Assembly: GCF_004770155.1 (NCBI RefSeq)
Contig: NZ_RQFA01000080.1
Coordinates: 62,001-126,000 of the forward strand
Direction of reading: 5' to 3'
Source: Leptospira gomenensis
GTDB taxonomy: Bacteria; Spirochaetota; Leptospiria; Leptospirales; Leptospiraceae
DNA: 64,000 bases
Position numbers and translations under genes: made by a program. Below the pieces are notes generated by a model, which worked only from the letters and a program-made list of their open reading frames with translations, was not told where the DNA came from and did not search any database. Below are positions 32,011-43,456 of this stretch, in pieces (the stretch's first letter is position 1; every line of letters begins with the position of its first letter).

Positions 32011-32373
32011 ATGAAGAATTTATGGATCAAAGTCTGTTCGGGCATTTCCGTTACATTTATTACGGGATGTCTTTACACAAACGTAAAAACGCCCGGCTGG
32101 TTCTATTCTCAAAGTTACTCCGATGTACGAGGAATGGAACCAGTGGGAAAATTATCCGGACAAGCCTGCGGTGAAGGTTGGTTTTGGATGGTTTATACCG
32201 GAGACGAAAGTTACGAAGCCGCAGTTCAGAATGCGATCCAAGACAAGGCGGACCTTCTTTTCGACGTTCAAACCGATTATTACGTTAAGTCTTTTCTCTT
32301 TAACCTTTACTTCCACAAGTGTACGCGCGTTAGCGGAATCGGAGTCAAACTTCCGCAGAGATTGATGAAATAA
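32011..32373 (+). CDS. TRL-like small lipoprotein
   Basis: A 120-residue predicted lipoprotein: signal peptide with lipobox FITGC (Cys near 20 from the ATG). The mature part resembles the TRL family: [39 protein letters not shown] and [17 protein letters not shown], with the typical small conserved region near the signal-peptide end and an A-x-x-x-A-x helix after. I chose the ATG at 32011 over GTG 32002. It is 11 bases ahead of the next gene, so the two form an operon. Confidence 0.75.
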   Translation: MKNLWIKVCSGISVTFITGCLYTNVKTPGWFYSQSYSDVRGMEPVGKLSGQACGEGWFWMVYTGDESYEAAVQNAIQDKADLLFDVQTDYYVKSFLFNLYFHKCTRVSGIGVKLPQRLMK

Positions 32374-32384
32374 ATCGACTCGAT

Positions 32385-32969
32385 ATGCGACATTTTCGAT
32401 TTCTCTGTTTTCTTTTTTTATCGATGTCGTTCTGTTTCGACTGCGCTCTTCCTTTAGGAAGCCGCCGAACGCTCGTTAGAAGAAATCCTATGCCTTATCC
32501 GACCGATTCATTTTTATCACCCGAAAACCGCGTTTCCATATACGGAACTTATTTCAGAGACCCTTCCATCCATTACGGAAACGCTTCCACAAGGTTGAAG
32601 TTGTTCGGTTTCGACGGTCTCGTCCATTCCACGTCGTCACTTCCTCATAAAGACATGTTTCATGGATCAATGGACGATTGGGATTGGTCCAAACACAGGA
32701 TTATTCGATTCGAAGGAGAAAGTCAAGGTTGTCAAAGGGGAATAACGTTGATTCTACCGTTGCGGCAAGGAGAACAGGAAGCCTTTGTTCCGGTCTCTTT
32801 CGTTTTCGGAAAAAAAGGTTTTTACGAAGAGTTAAAGCAGGAAATGGAAAAACATAGGATCAAAGCTCTTTTCGATTCTAAACTGGACGTCGAAGAAACG
32901 GCTTATTTCTTTTGGTTGATTCGAAAAAAATGTATTCGTTTTAAAAGTTATGCTATTCAGGAATTTTGA
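32385..32969 (+). CDS. Putative lipoprotein of unknown function
   Basis: A 194-residue protein with a hydrophobic N-terminus ending in a possible lipobox (FCFDC, Cys20). The mature part is not recognised. It contains Tyr/Phe-rich strands ([18 protein letters not shown]) and a conserved-looking histidine region ([20 protein letters not shown]). It follows the TRL-like lipoprotein by 11 bases, so both are probably exported together. The DUF423 gene starts 21 bases further on. Confidence 0.6.
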   Translation: MRHFRFLCFLFLSMSFCFDCALPLGSRRTLVRRNPMPYPTDSFLSPENRVSIYGTYFRDPSIHYGNASTRLKLFGFDGLVHSTSSLPHKDMFHGSMDDWDWSKHRIIRFEGESQGCQRGITLILPLRQGEQEAFVPVSFVFGKKGFYEELKQEMEKHRIKALFDSKLDVEETAYFFWLIRKKCIRFKSYAIQEF

Positions 32970-32990
32970 ACCTTCCATTTTGAAATCATT

Positions 32991-33377
32991 ATGACCGGAA
33001 AACAAAAAACGATTTTATTTCTCTCATCCCTTTCCGGGTTTTTAGGGGTCGCCTTAGGTGCGTTTGGCGCTCATGCGCTTGAATCAACGATAAGCCCGCG
33101 AATGCTCGAGATTTACGAAACCGGAAACCGATATCACTTGATCCACAGCGTGCCCCCCATGGTTTTAGCCTTGACCGGTTACGTAAATTCTGCGCGGTCC
33201 GCATGGGTTTCTTCGATTTTATTTTTAACGGGAATTCTGATTTTTTCCGGTTCTTTATATCTTCTTGCATTAACCGAAATACGAATACTCGGTGCAATCA
33301 CTCCGATCGGAGGGATTTCGTTTTTGCTGGCTTGGCTGTTTTTGGCTTGGTCGCCTTTTGCCGCAAAGAGCGACTAA
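32991..33377 (+). CDS. DUF423 family membrane protein (YgdD-like)
   Basis: A 128-residue protein with four membrane segments and the family's signature FLGVALGAFGAHALES followed by RYHLIHSVPPMVLAL. E. coli YgdD and relatives are inner-membrane proteins of unknown role. The C-terminus IGGISFLLAWLFLAWSPF matches the family's end. It overlaps the convergent gene at its stop by four bases. Confidence 0.9.
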   Translation: MTGKQKTILFLSSLSGFLGVALGAFGAHALESTISPRMLEIYETGNRYHLIHSVPPMVLALTGYVNSARSAWVSSILFLTGILIFSGSLYLLALTEIRILGAITPIGGISFLLAWLFLAWSPFAAKSD

Positions 33378-33703
33378 CGTTTTGTGCCGAAGTAGAACTG
33401 CCCTTTTTTTTCGATTAAGTTTCTCGTGATCAAACCTTCCGCGATGATCAATAAACCCTGTACGGCTGCTTCTTTTTTAGGTAATTCGACTTCTTTTTGC
33501 TGAACCATAAGCGCGTGAACGTATTCCCTTCGTTTCCCTTCCAAAACCCCCAACATCGAGCCGCATACTTTTTCGTCGCCGATCAAAAATGCGAGTGCGA
33601 GGGTTTGCGGAGGGGTTTCATTACAAAGATAATAGAGCGCCAGATTATCGAAGTAGGAAAATTCCCCGAATGATTTTACAGTAAGCTGTTCTTTATCTTC
33701 CAT
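33374..33703 (-). CDS. Small protein resembling a single FliG middle domain
   Basis: A 109-residue protein. [42 protein letters not shown] lines up by eye with FliG's E-x-P-Q-T-x-A-L...L-x-x-x-x-A-x-x-V-L-x-x-L-P-x-x-x-x-x-x-V, where P-Q-T-x-A is the most conserved feature of the motor-switch middle domain. FliG itself is about 340 residues, so this would be a lone domain. It overlaps the end of the M32 carboxypeptidase gene by 11 bases, and the two are probably cotranscribed. A non-flagellar helical repeat protein is the alternative. Confidence 0.6.
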   Translation of the reverse strand: MEDKEQLTVKSFGEFSYFDNLALYYLCNETPPQTLALAFLIGDEKVCGSMLGVLEGKRREYVHALMVQQKEVELPKKEAAVQGLLIIAEGLITRNLIEKKGQFYFGTKR

Positions 33704-35249
33704 GACCGATCGATTCCAATTCGTTGAGTTTATTTTCCAGATAACGCACTAAAAACGAGGAATCCGGATCGGAGCCGGTAGCGTTACGAACCAGATCTTC
33801 CGCGGAATCGTATTTTCCTCTCCAATGAACGTTTTTTCTAAGCCAATTTAATAGGGAAGAGAAATCCTTTTTAGAAACGACTTGATCCCCGAAATGCGGA
33901 TTCTCTTTGTTGAACGCTTCGAAAAGTTGCGCTGAGTAGATGTTCCCCAAAGTATACGTAGGGAAGTAACCGAACGCGCCGCCGCTCCAATGGACGTCCT
34001 GCAAAACGCCTTCTCGATCCGAAGGAACTTCGATATCGAATAGTTCTTTCATCTTAGAATCCCAAAGTTCCGGTAGTTGGGCAACACCGATTTGTCCGTT
34101 GATCAAGGACCTTTCCATCTCGAAACGAAGAATGATATGAAGATTATACGTAATTTGATCCGCTTCCACTCGGATTAAAGAAGGACCCGATTGATTGACG
34201 TACGCGAACAAATCCGGAAAATTTAATTCCGATTCCTTTAGCTCGAGAGCGTTTATTAGAATAGGGTAATACATTTCCCAAAACGGACGGGATCTACCGA
34301 CTTGATTTTCCCAAAGACGACTCTGGGATTCGTGAATGCCTAAAGATACGGAATCGTGTAAAGGAGAAGGGCCGCCCTCGATTTCGGAAATACCCGCTTC
34401 GTACAGAGAATGGCCGGTTTCATGCAAAATACTGAATATTGTAGAAAGAGGATCCTTGACATCGTAACGGGTCGTAATCCGTTTATCCTTCGGTCCCAAG
34501 GAAGTGGAAAAAGGATGTTCACTTGCATCCAATCGGGAGACTTTCGAAGACAAGCCCAGTAATGAGGGTAGTTTTTCTCCCAATTTTTTTTGTAAAGAAA
34601 TTGGAATCTCTTTTGGAAAAGGATTTCGAATACGTTTTCCTCGAGCGACCAAAGGTTTGAGGGAATTTTTCAGACTATGAAATAGGGATTCCAGGTTGGC
34701 GGCCCGTTCTCCCGGCTCGTAACTTTCCAACAAAGCGTCGTAAGGTTCCGTTTCGAACCCGTAGGAGTCCGCTTGTTTTTTGGAAAGATCCACGATTCGA
34801 TTTAGAATGGGCGCGAAATCCGCGTAATTATTTTCCTTTCTCGCTTTTGCCCAGATCGCATGGGCCTTACTCGTGGTTACGGAAAATTCCTCCACCAGTT
34901 CTTGTGAGAGACGACGGGAACGATCCAAATCTTGAAAAAGTTTTTGAAGTTCGATCCTTCGCTCCGATTGGCCGGGGAGATTTTTTTTCTCGTTCTCGTC
35001 TCTCGCCTCTTGAGCGAGACGATAGAAATTTTCGCCCGCATACTTCGAATGAATCAAACCGGAGAGAAGACCGATCTGATTTCCCCGCTCCGCTCTTCCT
35101 TCTTCCGGAAGTGTAATTTCCGAATCCCAATGAAGTACGCTTAGTATATTTCTGAGCGTCCAAATTTCACGATACGCGGCTCTGTATTCCGAAAAAAATT
35201 TTAACTCGTTCCGAATCGAATCGGAGAAGAGGTTCTCGTATTCTTTCAT
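33693..35249 (-). CDS. M32 family carboxypeptidase (carboxypeptidase Taq-like)
   Basis: A 518-residue cytosolic metallocarboxypeptidase of normal M32 length. All family motifs are visible: HPF (245-247), DKRITTRY (255-262), the zinc motif HETGH (276-280) followed by [16 protein letters not shown] (306-315) and the later [15 protein letters not shown] region. It removes C-terminal residues from peptides and needs a divalent metal. It has a plain ATG start without a strong Shine-Dalgarno site; a tRNA promoter is divergent to it, 32 bp away. Confidence 0.93.
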   Translation of the reverse strand: MKEYENLFSDSIRNELKFFSEYRAAYREIWTLRNILSVLHWDSEITLPEEGRAERGNQIGLLSGLIHSKYAGENFYRLAQEARDENEKKNLPGQSERRIELQKLFQDLDRSRRLSQELVEEFSVTTSKAHAIWAKARKENNYADFAPILNRIVDLSKKQADSYGFETEPYDALLESYEPGERAANLESLFHSLKNSLKPLVARGKRIRNPFPKEIPISLQKKLGEKLPSLLGLSSKVSRLDASEHPFSTSLGPKDKRITTRYDVKDPLSTIFSILHETGHSLYEAGISEIEGGPSPLHDSVSLGIHESQSRLWENQVGRSRPFWEMYYPILINALELKESELNFPDLFAYVNQSGPSLIRVEADQITYNLHIILRFEMERSLINGQIGVAQLPELWDSKMKELFDIEVPSDREGVLQDVHWSGGAFGYFPTYTLGNIYSAQLFEAFNKENPHFGDQVVSKKDFSSLLNWLRKNVHWRGKYDSAEDLVRNATGSDPDSSFLVRYLENKLNELESIGHGR

Positions 35250-35280
35250 CTCAATGGATAGTAAAAAATCCTCTTTTAGA

Positions 35281-35308
35281 TTGACAAGTACCCTACCCGC
35301 AAAAGAAT
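35281..35308 (+). promoter_or_regulatory. Probable promoter of tRNA-Gly
   Basis: A perfect -35 box TTGACA (35281-35286), 16-base spacer, and AAGAAT (35303-35308) as -10 with four of six consensus bases. Transcription would begin near 35315, ten bases before the mature tRNA. A sigma-70 type promoter is the simplest reading. Confidence 0.55.
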
Positions 35309-35324
35309 GATTTTTGCACGATTA

Positions 35325-35608
<284 letters not shown>

Positions 35609-35663
35609 TTCACTCGACAATCCCTCGGTATTCAATAATTTATAGCCTCTGCTTGGAGGTCTT

Positions 35664-36278
35664 ATGAAATTTCGAAAATTTTCACTCGCCTTTGTCATCG
35701 TAGTTTTACTGATATTCCATACCGATACGAACGCGGAAAACGTTTCGGTCGAAGTTCCGTCCTGGCCTACCGATCTCAGTTCGTTTGATTCGTTTCGAAA
35801 CGAACGTTCTACGACTCCGGAAGGAGCGCTTCTTTCCTTAATTGCTGCTCTTGATTTGTATTCGAAAAATAAGGAAGACGGAATCAAAGCGCTGATTCTC
35901 GTCGTCGATTCCTCTCATCTAAACGAGGATTCGAAAGGATACAAAGGATTTTCCTTAAACCGAAACCTTATCGATCTCGTTAAACGTCAAATCGAGCAAC
36001 ATCCGTATTTAATCTCTTCTTATTTGCCAGGTTCCTCTTTATCAAACGGATATCAGCCGAGTCAGCCTCCTTATACGTTCTCGCTGAATTCCAATCGATT
36101 CGGAGGAAGCGTAGAATCCGGTGAACGCAAACTTTTTGTTCCGTCTTCCGGCGCGGACTCGGAAAGACCGGTAACGTTAAAACGAAATTCGAAAGGAGTT
36201 TGGAAGGCGAAAGAATTTTCGAGTCTGTTGGTGGGTATCAGAAAACCTGCCGGAAAAAATTCTGCAGACGACTTATAG
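35664..36278 (+). CDS. Secreted protein of unknown function
   Basis: A 204-residue protein with a Sec signal peptide (1-24, AENV near the cut), GGAGG a few bases before the ATG. The mature part starts SVEVPSWPTDLSSFDSF and contains STTPEGALLSLIAALDLYSKN, then a Ser-rich loop (YLPGSSLSNGYQPSQPPYTF) and strands ending in WKAKEFSSLLVGIRKP. The pattern T-P-E-G-A-x-x-x-x-x-A-A-L is seen in several secreted proteins of Gram-negative and Gram-positive bacteria, but I do not name a family. It lies directly after the duplicated tRNA end. Confidence 0.65.
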   Translation: MKFRKFSLAFVIVVLLIFHTDTNAENVSVEVPSWPTDLSSFDSFRNERSTTPEGALLSLIAALDLYSKNKEDGIKALILVVDSSHLNEDSKGYKGFSLNRNLIDLVKRQIEQHPYLISSYLPGSSLSNGYQPSQPPYTFSLNSNRFGGSVESGERKLFVPSSGADSERPVTLKRNSKGVWKAKEFSSLLVGIRKPAGKNSADDL

Positions 36279-36694
36279 AAGTAAATTCGAATCGTTTAAA
36301 ATTCTTAGTGACGGCCGAAACGAAAACTATCGTCGTTTTTAAATGAAGGATCTAATTTTTGTTCCTAAGGTAAGCGTGAACGAAAAATCGGATCCTTTCT
36401 TTTCGCAAAGGAACCGATTTAAAAGTTCTAATTCATCCGTGAAAGGAAGTTTCCGATCTACGGCTTTCGATCTCGTTCAGGAAAACTATATTTGTGGAAT
36501 CGTTTTCCAACATGCTATCAGCGAGGGTTTCCAACAACCTTCCGATTTTTTTGCTCTGGGAAAGGTCCGGCTTACGGGAGATTTTGTCCGGATCTTTTTC
36601 CGGTTGATCTTCGTTCGCTCGGGAATACACGGGAATCCTCCAAAAGGGTGTGCAAGAAAGCCTGAACCTGATTTCGGCGCGAGTCAAGCTGATT
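36279..36694. other. Gap between secreted-protein gene and lpxD, no convincing gene
   Basis: 416 bases. A minus-strand frame from TTG 36687 to 36433 gives 84 residues with a Lys/Asp/Glu-rich, helical C-terminal part (SQSKKIGRLLETLADSML) that reads somewhat like a real protein, and would follow lpxD by seven bases; a plus-strand frame at 36343 overlaps it and lpxD and looks like a shadow. Neither has a good start or recognisable domain. A decayed gene is possible. Confidence 0.3.
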
Positions 36695-37747
36695 CTATTC
36701 TTCCGTTTGAATTCCTGTCTGTTTTTCCAGGGTTTTGATCCTTTTGGCCCATTTCTGAAAATTGACGAGATTGTGGATATTTACGCGTAACTTTTGGAAT
36801 TCAGGGAAAGTGAGACCATAGTCCCATCCGACGAAAACGTCCTTTTTTTTCGGAGAAGTTCTCAAGGAAGTCCCGCCGGCAAGGATCGTTCCGGACGGAA
36901 CGTGCAAGTGATCGGAAACCGCGCAAGCCCCGCCGATGATCACATCGTCTTCGATGATCGTACTTCCCGCAACACCGCTTTGACCGGCAATGATGATGTT
37001 TTTTCCTAAAACACAATTATGCGCTACATGAACCATATTATCGAATTTGCATCCGTTTCCAATGATCGTGTCTTCCAATCCGCCCCGATCGATTGCACAC
37101 AACGAACCGATCTCTACATCGTCTCCGATACGAACGATCCCGACTTGCGGAATTTTGTTGTGTTTTCCGTTTGCAAAGACGAATTTGAATCCGTCGCCGC
37201 CGATAGAACAATTTCCCGAGCAGATAAATCTTTTCCCGATGACAACTCCGTGCTGAATACAGGAATTAAAACCGATCTTGCAATTTTCTCCGATCGTAAC
37301 GTCTCTCGAAATTTTTACACCGTCTTCTAAAATCGTGCCGGACCCGATCACGGAATTTTCTCCGATCGTGACGAAATCGCCGACCGTAACTCCTTCCCCT
37401 AATTTCGCGGTCGGATGAATGATCGCGGAAGAGGAAATTTTTCCGGGAGCGACATAAGGCGGATAGAAAAAATCAAGAGCTTCCGCTAAACTCAATTCCG
37501 GATTCGGTACGACCAAACACGGTAGGGAAATTTCTTTCGCCAATTCCTCCGTCGTCAAAATGACGCTGGATTTCGTCTGTATCGCTTCGGAGAGGAGCTT
37601 CTTGTTCGAAAGAAAACTCACGGCGAGATCCGCGCCCGGGCGAATGGGGGCCACTTTATCGATATAAACTGATTCCGGAGCGCTCGAATTGACGATCTTC
37701 GATCCGTTTACCTTCTTAGCTAAATCCGAAAGCGTTCTTTGAGACAT
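36695..37747 (-). CDS. lpxD: UDP-3-O-acylglucosamine N-acyltransferase
   Basis: A 350-residue left-handed beta-helix acyltransferase of lipid A synthesis. N-terminal domain (1-100, [18 protein letters not shown]...) binds the uridine part; residues about 105-310 are hexapeptide repeats such as [19 protein letters not shown] and [18 protein letters not shown], which includes the catalytic His region HVAHN. A C-terminal helix follows. I placed the start at ATG 37747, with AGAGGAA just upstream; ATG 37774 has no ribosome-binding site. It transfers a 3-hydroxyacyl chain to the glucosamine N-2 position. No other lpx gene is near. Confidence 0.92.
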   Translation of the reverse strand: MSQRTLSDLAKKVNGSKIVNSSAPESVYIDKVAPIRPGADLAVSFLSNKKLLSEAIQTKSSVILTTEELAKEISLPCLVVPNPELSLAEALDFFYPPYVAPGKISSSAIIHPTAKLGEGVTVGDFVTIGENSVIGSGTILEDGVKISRDVTIGENCKIGFNSCIQHGVVIGKRFICSGNCSIGGDGFKFVFANGKHNKIPQVGIVRIGDDVEIGSLCAIDRGGLEDTIIGNGCKFDNMVHVAHNCVLGKNIIIAGQSGVAGSTIIEDDVIIGGACAVSDHLHVPSGTILAGGTSLRTSPKKKDVFVGWDYGLTFPEFQKLRVNIHNLVNFQKWAKRIKTLEKQTGIQTEE

Positions 37748-37966
37748 GGTTCCTCTGTAATTTCCGATTTGCATACACGGAGAATTAAGGGAAGGAAGCG
37801 GTCACTCAAAAAAACGAAATCGGAACGAACAGAACGTATTGAATTATAAAATCCCGAAGTTTCTCGGCGATTCGGGCATAAATATCCAGTTTGACGAAAT
37901 GACTTCGCATAAAACCATGTAGCAAAATTTGTAAAATTCCCCATTTTTAGGAACCGATTCGCCCCT

Positions 37967-38899
37967 ATGAAACCGATCAGAGAACCTCAAATTAATATCT
38001 TTAAAAAATCCTCACCTTACAAAGCGAAGGTAATCAGTAACGAATTACTGACTCCGGCGGCAGGAGCCGGAAAAAGACCCAAAAAAGAAGGAGAAGCCCT
38101 GGTTCACAGAATCGTTCTTGCCATCGATCATTCCGCGTATCCGTATGTGATCGGACAAAGCGGCGGCGTAATTCCTCCCGGAGAAGATCCCGAGAAAAAG
38201 GCCAAAGGTTTGGCGGACGTAGGTTACACGGTAAGACTTTATTCCATCGCGTCTCCTAGTTACTCCTTCGGAATGAAAGAGGACACGATCGAGTTCATCA
38301 TCAAACGCGATAACGTTTACGACGAAAACGGAAACGTTCAATTCAAAGGCGTTTGTTCGAATTATATGTGCGATCTAAAACCCGGCGAAGAAGTTGTGAT
38401 GACGGGCCCTTCCGGTAAAAAATTCCTTTTGCCGAACACGGATTTTTCCGGTGACATTATGTTCCTCGCCACCGGAACGGGAATCGCCCCTTTTATCGGA
38501 ATGAGCGAAGAGCTCTTGGAACACAAGTTGATCAACTTCACAGGAAGTATCACCCTCGTTTACGGCGCTCCCTATTCCGACGAACTCGTGATGATGGATT
38601 ATCTCAGAGCTTTGGAATCCAAGTTTAAGAATTTCAAACTTGTTACGGCAATTTCCAGAGAGGAAAAAAATCCTTTCGACGGAGGGAGAATGTACATCTC
38701 GCATCGAGTCAGGGAAAACGCGGATGCGGTGAAAAAAATCCTGAACGGCGGCGGTCGTTTTTACATCTGCGGCGGCCCCAAAGGAATGGAAAAGGGAGTC
38801 ATCGAAGAGATTCAAAAAATCGCCGGTGATACGGGAACTTATGAAGACTTCAAACATCACTTGGAAGGCGCTCATCAATTGTTTGTAGAAACCTACTAA
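37967..38899 (+). CDS. Ferredoxin-NADP(+) reductase, plastidic type
   Basis: A 310-residue flavoenzyme. [14 protein letters not shown] is the FAD isoalloxazine motif R-x-[12 protein letters not shown] binds FAD phosphate, [10 protein letters not shown] binds NADP, and the chain ends in a Tyr (VETY) that stacks on the flavin, as in plant-type FNR. Leptospira is known for a plastid-type FNR with an extended N-terminus; the present protein has that length and the [14 protein letters not shown] insert. It moves electrons between ferredoxin or flavodoxin and NADPH, for example for haem oxygenase. A terminator follows it. Confidence 0.95.
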   Translation: MKPIREPQINIFKKSSPYKAKVISNELLTPAAGAGKRPKKEGEALVHRIVLAIDHSAYPYVIGQSGGVIPPGEDPEKKAKGLADVGYTVRLYSIASPSYSFGMKEDTIEFIIKRDNVYDENGNVQFKGVCSNYMCDLKPGEEVVMTGPSGKKFLLPNTDFSGDIMFLATGTGIAPFIGMSEELLEHKLINFTGSITLVYGAPYSDELVMMDYLRALESKFKNFKLVTAISREEKNPFDGGRMYISHRVRENADAVKKILNGGGRFYICGGPKGMEKGVIEEIQKIAGDTGTYEDFKHHLEGAHQLFVETY

Positions 38900-38921
38900 A
38901 ATCTTTTTTCGATTTCGAACG

Positions 38922-38960
38922 AAGACCGGAGGGAAATCCGTTTCCTTCCGGTCTTTTTTT
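38922..38960 (+). terminator. Rho-independent terminator after the FNR gene
   Basis: A 15-bp stem with one G-T pair (AAGACCGGAGGGAAA with TTTCCTTCCGGTCTT), a four-base loop TCCG, and seven T residues. Lies 22 bases after the stop. Confidence 0.93.
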
Positions 38961-38986
38961 GTTTTCGTTTACGGGTTCGATTTTTA

Positions 38987-39018
38987 AAAACGATCGATGA
39001 AATTTATACGATCGTTTT
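38987..39018. promoter_or_regulatory. Inverted repeat upstream of the PC4-like gene, candidate operator
   Basis: A perfect 10-bp inverted repeat (AAAACGATCG ... CGATCGTTTT) with a 12-base spacer lies 33 bases before the PC4-like start. It has no T-run next to it and so is not a classical terminator. It could be an operator or a second transcript-end hairpin. Confidence 0.4.
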
Positions 39019-39051
39019 ATATTGGTCTAAAATTCGTTAGGAGAATCGGAA

Positions 39052-39273
39052 ATGGGCGTTATCCGCGATGTGGACAAAGGACGTGGAGAAGTGATCCGCG
39101 TGGAAGTATCCGAATACAAAGGAACCAAATATCTCAATCTCAGAGTATGGTACACGGATAAGGACGGCGAAAAAAAACCCACTCAAAAAGGGATCGCGAT
39201 TCCTCCCGAACTTTACGATGAGGTCAAGGCCGCGGTTTTGGAAGCGGAAGACGAAGTAAAACGTTCCTTATGA
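39052..39273 (+). CDS. PC4/p15-like single-strand nucleic-acid-binding protein
   Basis: A 73-residue protein matching the transcriptional coactivator p15/PC4 fold: [20 protein letters not shown], then a charged loop [23 protein letters not shown] and the C-terminal helix. The bacterial family (YdbC-like) binds single-stranded DNA or RNA as a dimer. A TTAGGAG lies ahead of the ATG. The gene stands alone, behind the FNR terminator. Confidence 0.85.
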   Translation: MGVIRDVDKGRGEVIRVEVSEYKGTKYLNLRVWYTDKDGEKKPTQKGIAIPPELYDEVKAAVLEAEDEVKRSL

Positions 39274-39286
39274 AACCTAACGGAGG

Positions 39287-40906
39287 TTAGGCGTTGCGCT
39301 CCTGAATCATTTCTCGAAGGATAAATCGTCCCGCCTCCACCGTGTCCGCCACGCGAATATGACTTTCCAATCTCGTAATGGAAAAAACTTTTTTCACGGA
39401 GTCGCGCAGATCGGAAACGATCAATTCCCCGCCTCTACGTTTTAACCATCCCGATATTTGGATAAGCGTTCCGATTGCGGAGGAATCTATGTACGAGGAC
39501 GAGTTCAGGTTGATGATCATAAATCGGAATCCTTCCCGCATCTTTTCCTGAATCGCACTTTTTAACTCGGGACATTTATACAAATCGATATCACCCGCGG
39601 ATTGATAAACGAAAATCTCGTCGTGATACTCCACGTCCTCCGAAATAGGATCGGCACTTCTATAAAGAATTTCCGACGCGCCCGCCATCAGATGTTTTCC
39701 GGCGGTTTTTGAGTTCTCTCTGATCTTGGATTCCAACGTTTCCAATCTCGACTTTAAGGATCCCATCACTTCGGGCGCAAGTTCGATACGATCCTCGACA
39801 TCCTGGATCAAAGTCGAAAGAAATTTGGACGCTTCCTCCAAGGAACCTTCCTTCATCAAAGCGCTCGCCTTCTTCAGAGTTTTACCGGATTTGGCAACGA
39901 TCGATTCCACGATGACGTCGGCGTCTTGTTTTGCGGAAACGGATTTCCAATCGGGTTCCAATTTAGAAACGATCGTTTCTAATTTCATTTTTTCGGAAAG
40001 ATTATAGAAGGAACTTGTGATCGAAACACCCGATTGGTTTTCCGAATTATGAATCAATCGTTCTGGATGCGTTTTGACACGAAGCACGATATTCCGTATG
40101 TCGTCCGCGCGCATATCTCCGCACTGTAGAACGACGGAACGGATCCTACTCGGTTCTTTCGGATCCATTTCGGTATAAAACGGAAGATCGCTCATCAATT
40201 CCACAAACTCGACGTCCTTTGCGAATTCCAACCTGGTTTCGATGGATTGCGCGTAGAGCGAACCGATGTCGCCGAACTCGCGGAAAAAAATATCACCCGT
40301 TCCTTCCGGACTTTCTATATAATAAAAATTTCCACCGCCCGCATCCGCTATGTCCTTCAAAAGAATTTCGTTGAAGTCGTCTCCGAATCCTATGACCGTC
40401 GTCGATATTCCTTTTTTGTAATGATCGGCCGCGATCTGAATCAGGTCCAAAGGATCGGTGATTCCCTGCGTAGGATTTCCGTCCGTCAAAAGAATAGCGC
40501 GTTTGTAAACGGTGGAATCCGAAAAAAGTTCCAAACCTCGAAGCGCGTTCAACCAACCCCCGGAAAGATTGGTGGAAGTCCCGGGAACTATGGTATGAAT
40601 CCGATTGATGATAGTGGATTTTTCCACAAGTTGAATGATCGGTTGAATGACGTGAATGTCCTCCGCATACGCCGTAACCGAAAGATAATCCCTTCTGGTA
40701 AGCCAATTGACCAACGAGGAAGCCGCTTGGATCACCGCTTCCATTTTCTCCCCCTTCATCGACCAGCTTCGATCGATCGCCAAACCTAAAACGATCGGTC
40801 TTCGATCCGGGTTCGAAGCTCCGGTTGGAGAATTCAAACGAACAAGAATCGTATTGTTTCTGTTTTCCGAGGCTGCGTTGTGTAAAAACTTAGCGGAGAG
40901 AATCAT
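39287..40906 (-). CDS. VWA domain protein fused to a STAS (anti-anti-sigma-like) domain
   Basis: A protein of 539 residues (551 from a TTG 36 bases upstream; neither start has a clear ribosome-binding site). Residues about 35-210 are a von Willebrand A domain with complete MIDAS: AIDRSWSM (D-x-S-x-S), TSTNLSGG (Thr) and LLTDGNPTQ (Asp). A beta-rich middle and a helical linker with coiled-coil character follow (about 300-410). Residues about 430-539 are a STAS domain; SSSYIDSSAIGTLIQI matches the anti-sigma-antagonist phosphorylation loop D-S-x-G/A. Such a join suggests metal-dependent protein binding controlled by a partner-switch. No kinase or phosphatase gene is adjacent. Confidence 0.85.
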   Translation of the reverse strand: MILSAKFLHNAASENRNNTILVRLNSPTGASNPDRRPIVLGLAIDRSWSMKGEKMEAVIQAASSLVNWLTRRDYLSVTAYAEDIHVIQPIIQLVEKSTIINRIHTIVPGTSTNLSGGWLNALRGLELFSDSTVYKRAILLTDGNPTQGITDPLDLIQIAADHYKKGISTTVIGFGDDFNEILLKDIADAGGGNFYYIESPEGTGDIFFREFGDIGSLYAQSIETRLEFAKDVEFVELMSDLPFYTEMDPKEPSRIRSVVLQCGDMRADDIRNIVLRVKTHPERLIHNSENQSGVSITSSFYNLSEKMKLETIVSKLEPDWKSVSAKQDADVIVESIVAKSGKTLKKASALMKEGSLEEASKFLSTLIQDVEDRIELAPEVMGSLKSRLETLESKIRENSKTAGKHLMAGASEILYRSADPISEDVEYHDEIFVYQSAGDIDLYKCPELKSAIQEKMREGFRFMIINLNSSSYIDSSAIGTLIQISGWLKRRGGELIVSDLRDSVKKVFSITRLESHIRVADTVEAGRFILREMIQERNA

Positions 40907-40964
40907 TCCGTTGAAAAAACCATTTACCGAAGGCCCGATCAAGTAGAATTTGTGGAAGAGAAAG

Positions 40965-41516
40965 ATGGACCGATTCCTGAATCATAAGAACCGAATCGCA
41001 AAATTGCAAAAAAACGAGAAAGCGGAAACTTCGCAGTTAGAATCCGAAAGCGATCTTATGAAAACGATCCTTACGGATTTTTTAGATTCGATGAAAAATC
41101 TCTTTTCTCCGGATGGAAAGGAAATTCCCAGTTTTACGCGGATCTACCGAGGAGATCGTCTTCTATCGGAAAGTTCCAATCAAGTGGAAGAGAACACGGA
41201 CGCTTCGTTTCATAGCGAAATTTTATGCATTCGAAATGCGAAAGAAAAATTGAAAACCAAATATCTAAGCGGATGTATGCTCGTCACTTCGTTGGAACCC
41301 TGTTTGATGTGTACGGGAACGATTTTACTTTCCAGAATCCCTAAAGTCGTTTATCTGCTTCCCGCAAAACAAGGGGAAGGAATTTCTTCCCTCAGTGTGG
41401 AAACCATCTATTCCAGAAATTTTTTCCCCGAGCTGGTATGTATTCCGACCGAAGTTTCCAAAAACGCGTTTAAGTCGTTTTTCAAGGCCCGAAGAAAGAA
41501 ATCAATTGACGTATAA
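40965..41516 (+). CDS. Zinc-dependent deaminase, TadA-like
   Basis: A 183-residue member of the cytidine/deoxycytidylate deaminase superfamily. FHSEIL supplies the zinc His and catalytic Glu (H-x-E, with Ser instead of the usual Ala), and [22 protein letters not shown] supplies P-C-x-x-C, and is close to TadA's T-L-E-P-C-x-M-C-x-G-A. The N-terminal 40 residues are Lys-rich and unusual. Start chosen at ATG 40965 behind GGAAGAG. TadA makes inosine at the tRNA wobble position; a free-base or nucleotide deaminase is also possible. The gene is followed by tRNA-Ser. Confidence 0.75.
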   Translation: MDRFLNHKNRIAKLQKNEKAETSQLESESDLMKTILTDFLDSMKNLFSPDGKEIPSFTRIYRGDRLLSESSNQVEENTDASFHSEILCIRNAKEKLKTKYLSGCMLVTSLEPCLMCTGTILLSRIPKVVYLLPAKQGEGISSLSVETIYSRNFFPELVCIPTEVSKNAFKSFFKARRKKSIDV

Positions 41517-41524
41517 CCGTTAAG

Positions 41525-41635
<111 letters not shown>

Positions 41636-41638
41636 TAT

Positions 41639-43102
<1,464 letters not shown>

Positions 43103-43108
43103 ACGATT

Positions 43109-43456
43109 ATGTTCGACAAGATCAAAAATTTTTCCGAAATTCTTTCCAACATGGGAGCGTTCCGCGAAAAGATGGAAGAAGTCAAAAAGCGGATCTCGGC
43201 GATACGTGTTATGGGCGACGCCGGTGCCGGAATGGTTACGGTTACCGCTACGGGCGAAGGTTTGATCACGAACGTAACGATCAACAAACAGCTGTTTGAC
43301 GCCGACGACAATAAGATGTTGGAAGACCTCGTCCTGGCCGCGACGAACGACGCCTTAAAAAAGGCGAAAGAAGCGACCGCATACGAATTTCAATCCGCTT
43401 CGGGCGGTATGGATTTCTCCGAAATATCAAAATTATTCGGCGGTAATCTTGGCTAA
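43109..43456 (+). CDS. YbaB/EbfC family nucleoid-associated protein
   Basis: A 115-residue protein with the family's start [29 protein letters not shown] and the beta core [24 protein letters not shown]. It binds DNA as a tweezer-shaped dimer. It starts six bases after the dnaX stop, and its stop overlaps the TTG start of recR, forming the classic dnaX-ybaB-recR operon. Confidence 0.95.
   Translation: MFDKIKNFSEILSNMGAFREKMEEVKKRISAIRVMGDAGAGMVTVTATGEGLITNVTINKQLFDADDNKMLEDLVLAATNDALKKAKEATAYEFQSASGGMDFSEISKLFGGNLG

Noticed and set aside
36343..36738. Plus-strand reading frame of 131 codons antisense to the lpxD end
   Set aside because: No ribosome-binding site that is convincing, no domain, overlaps lpxD; composition unlike neighbours.
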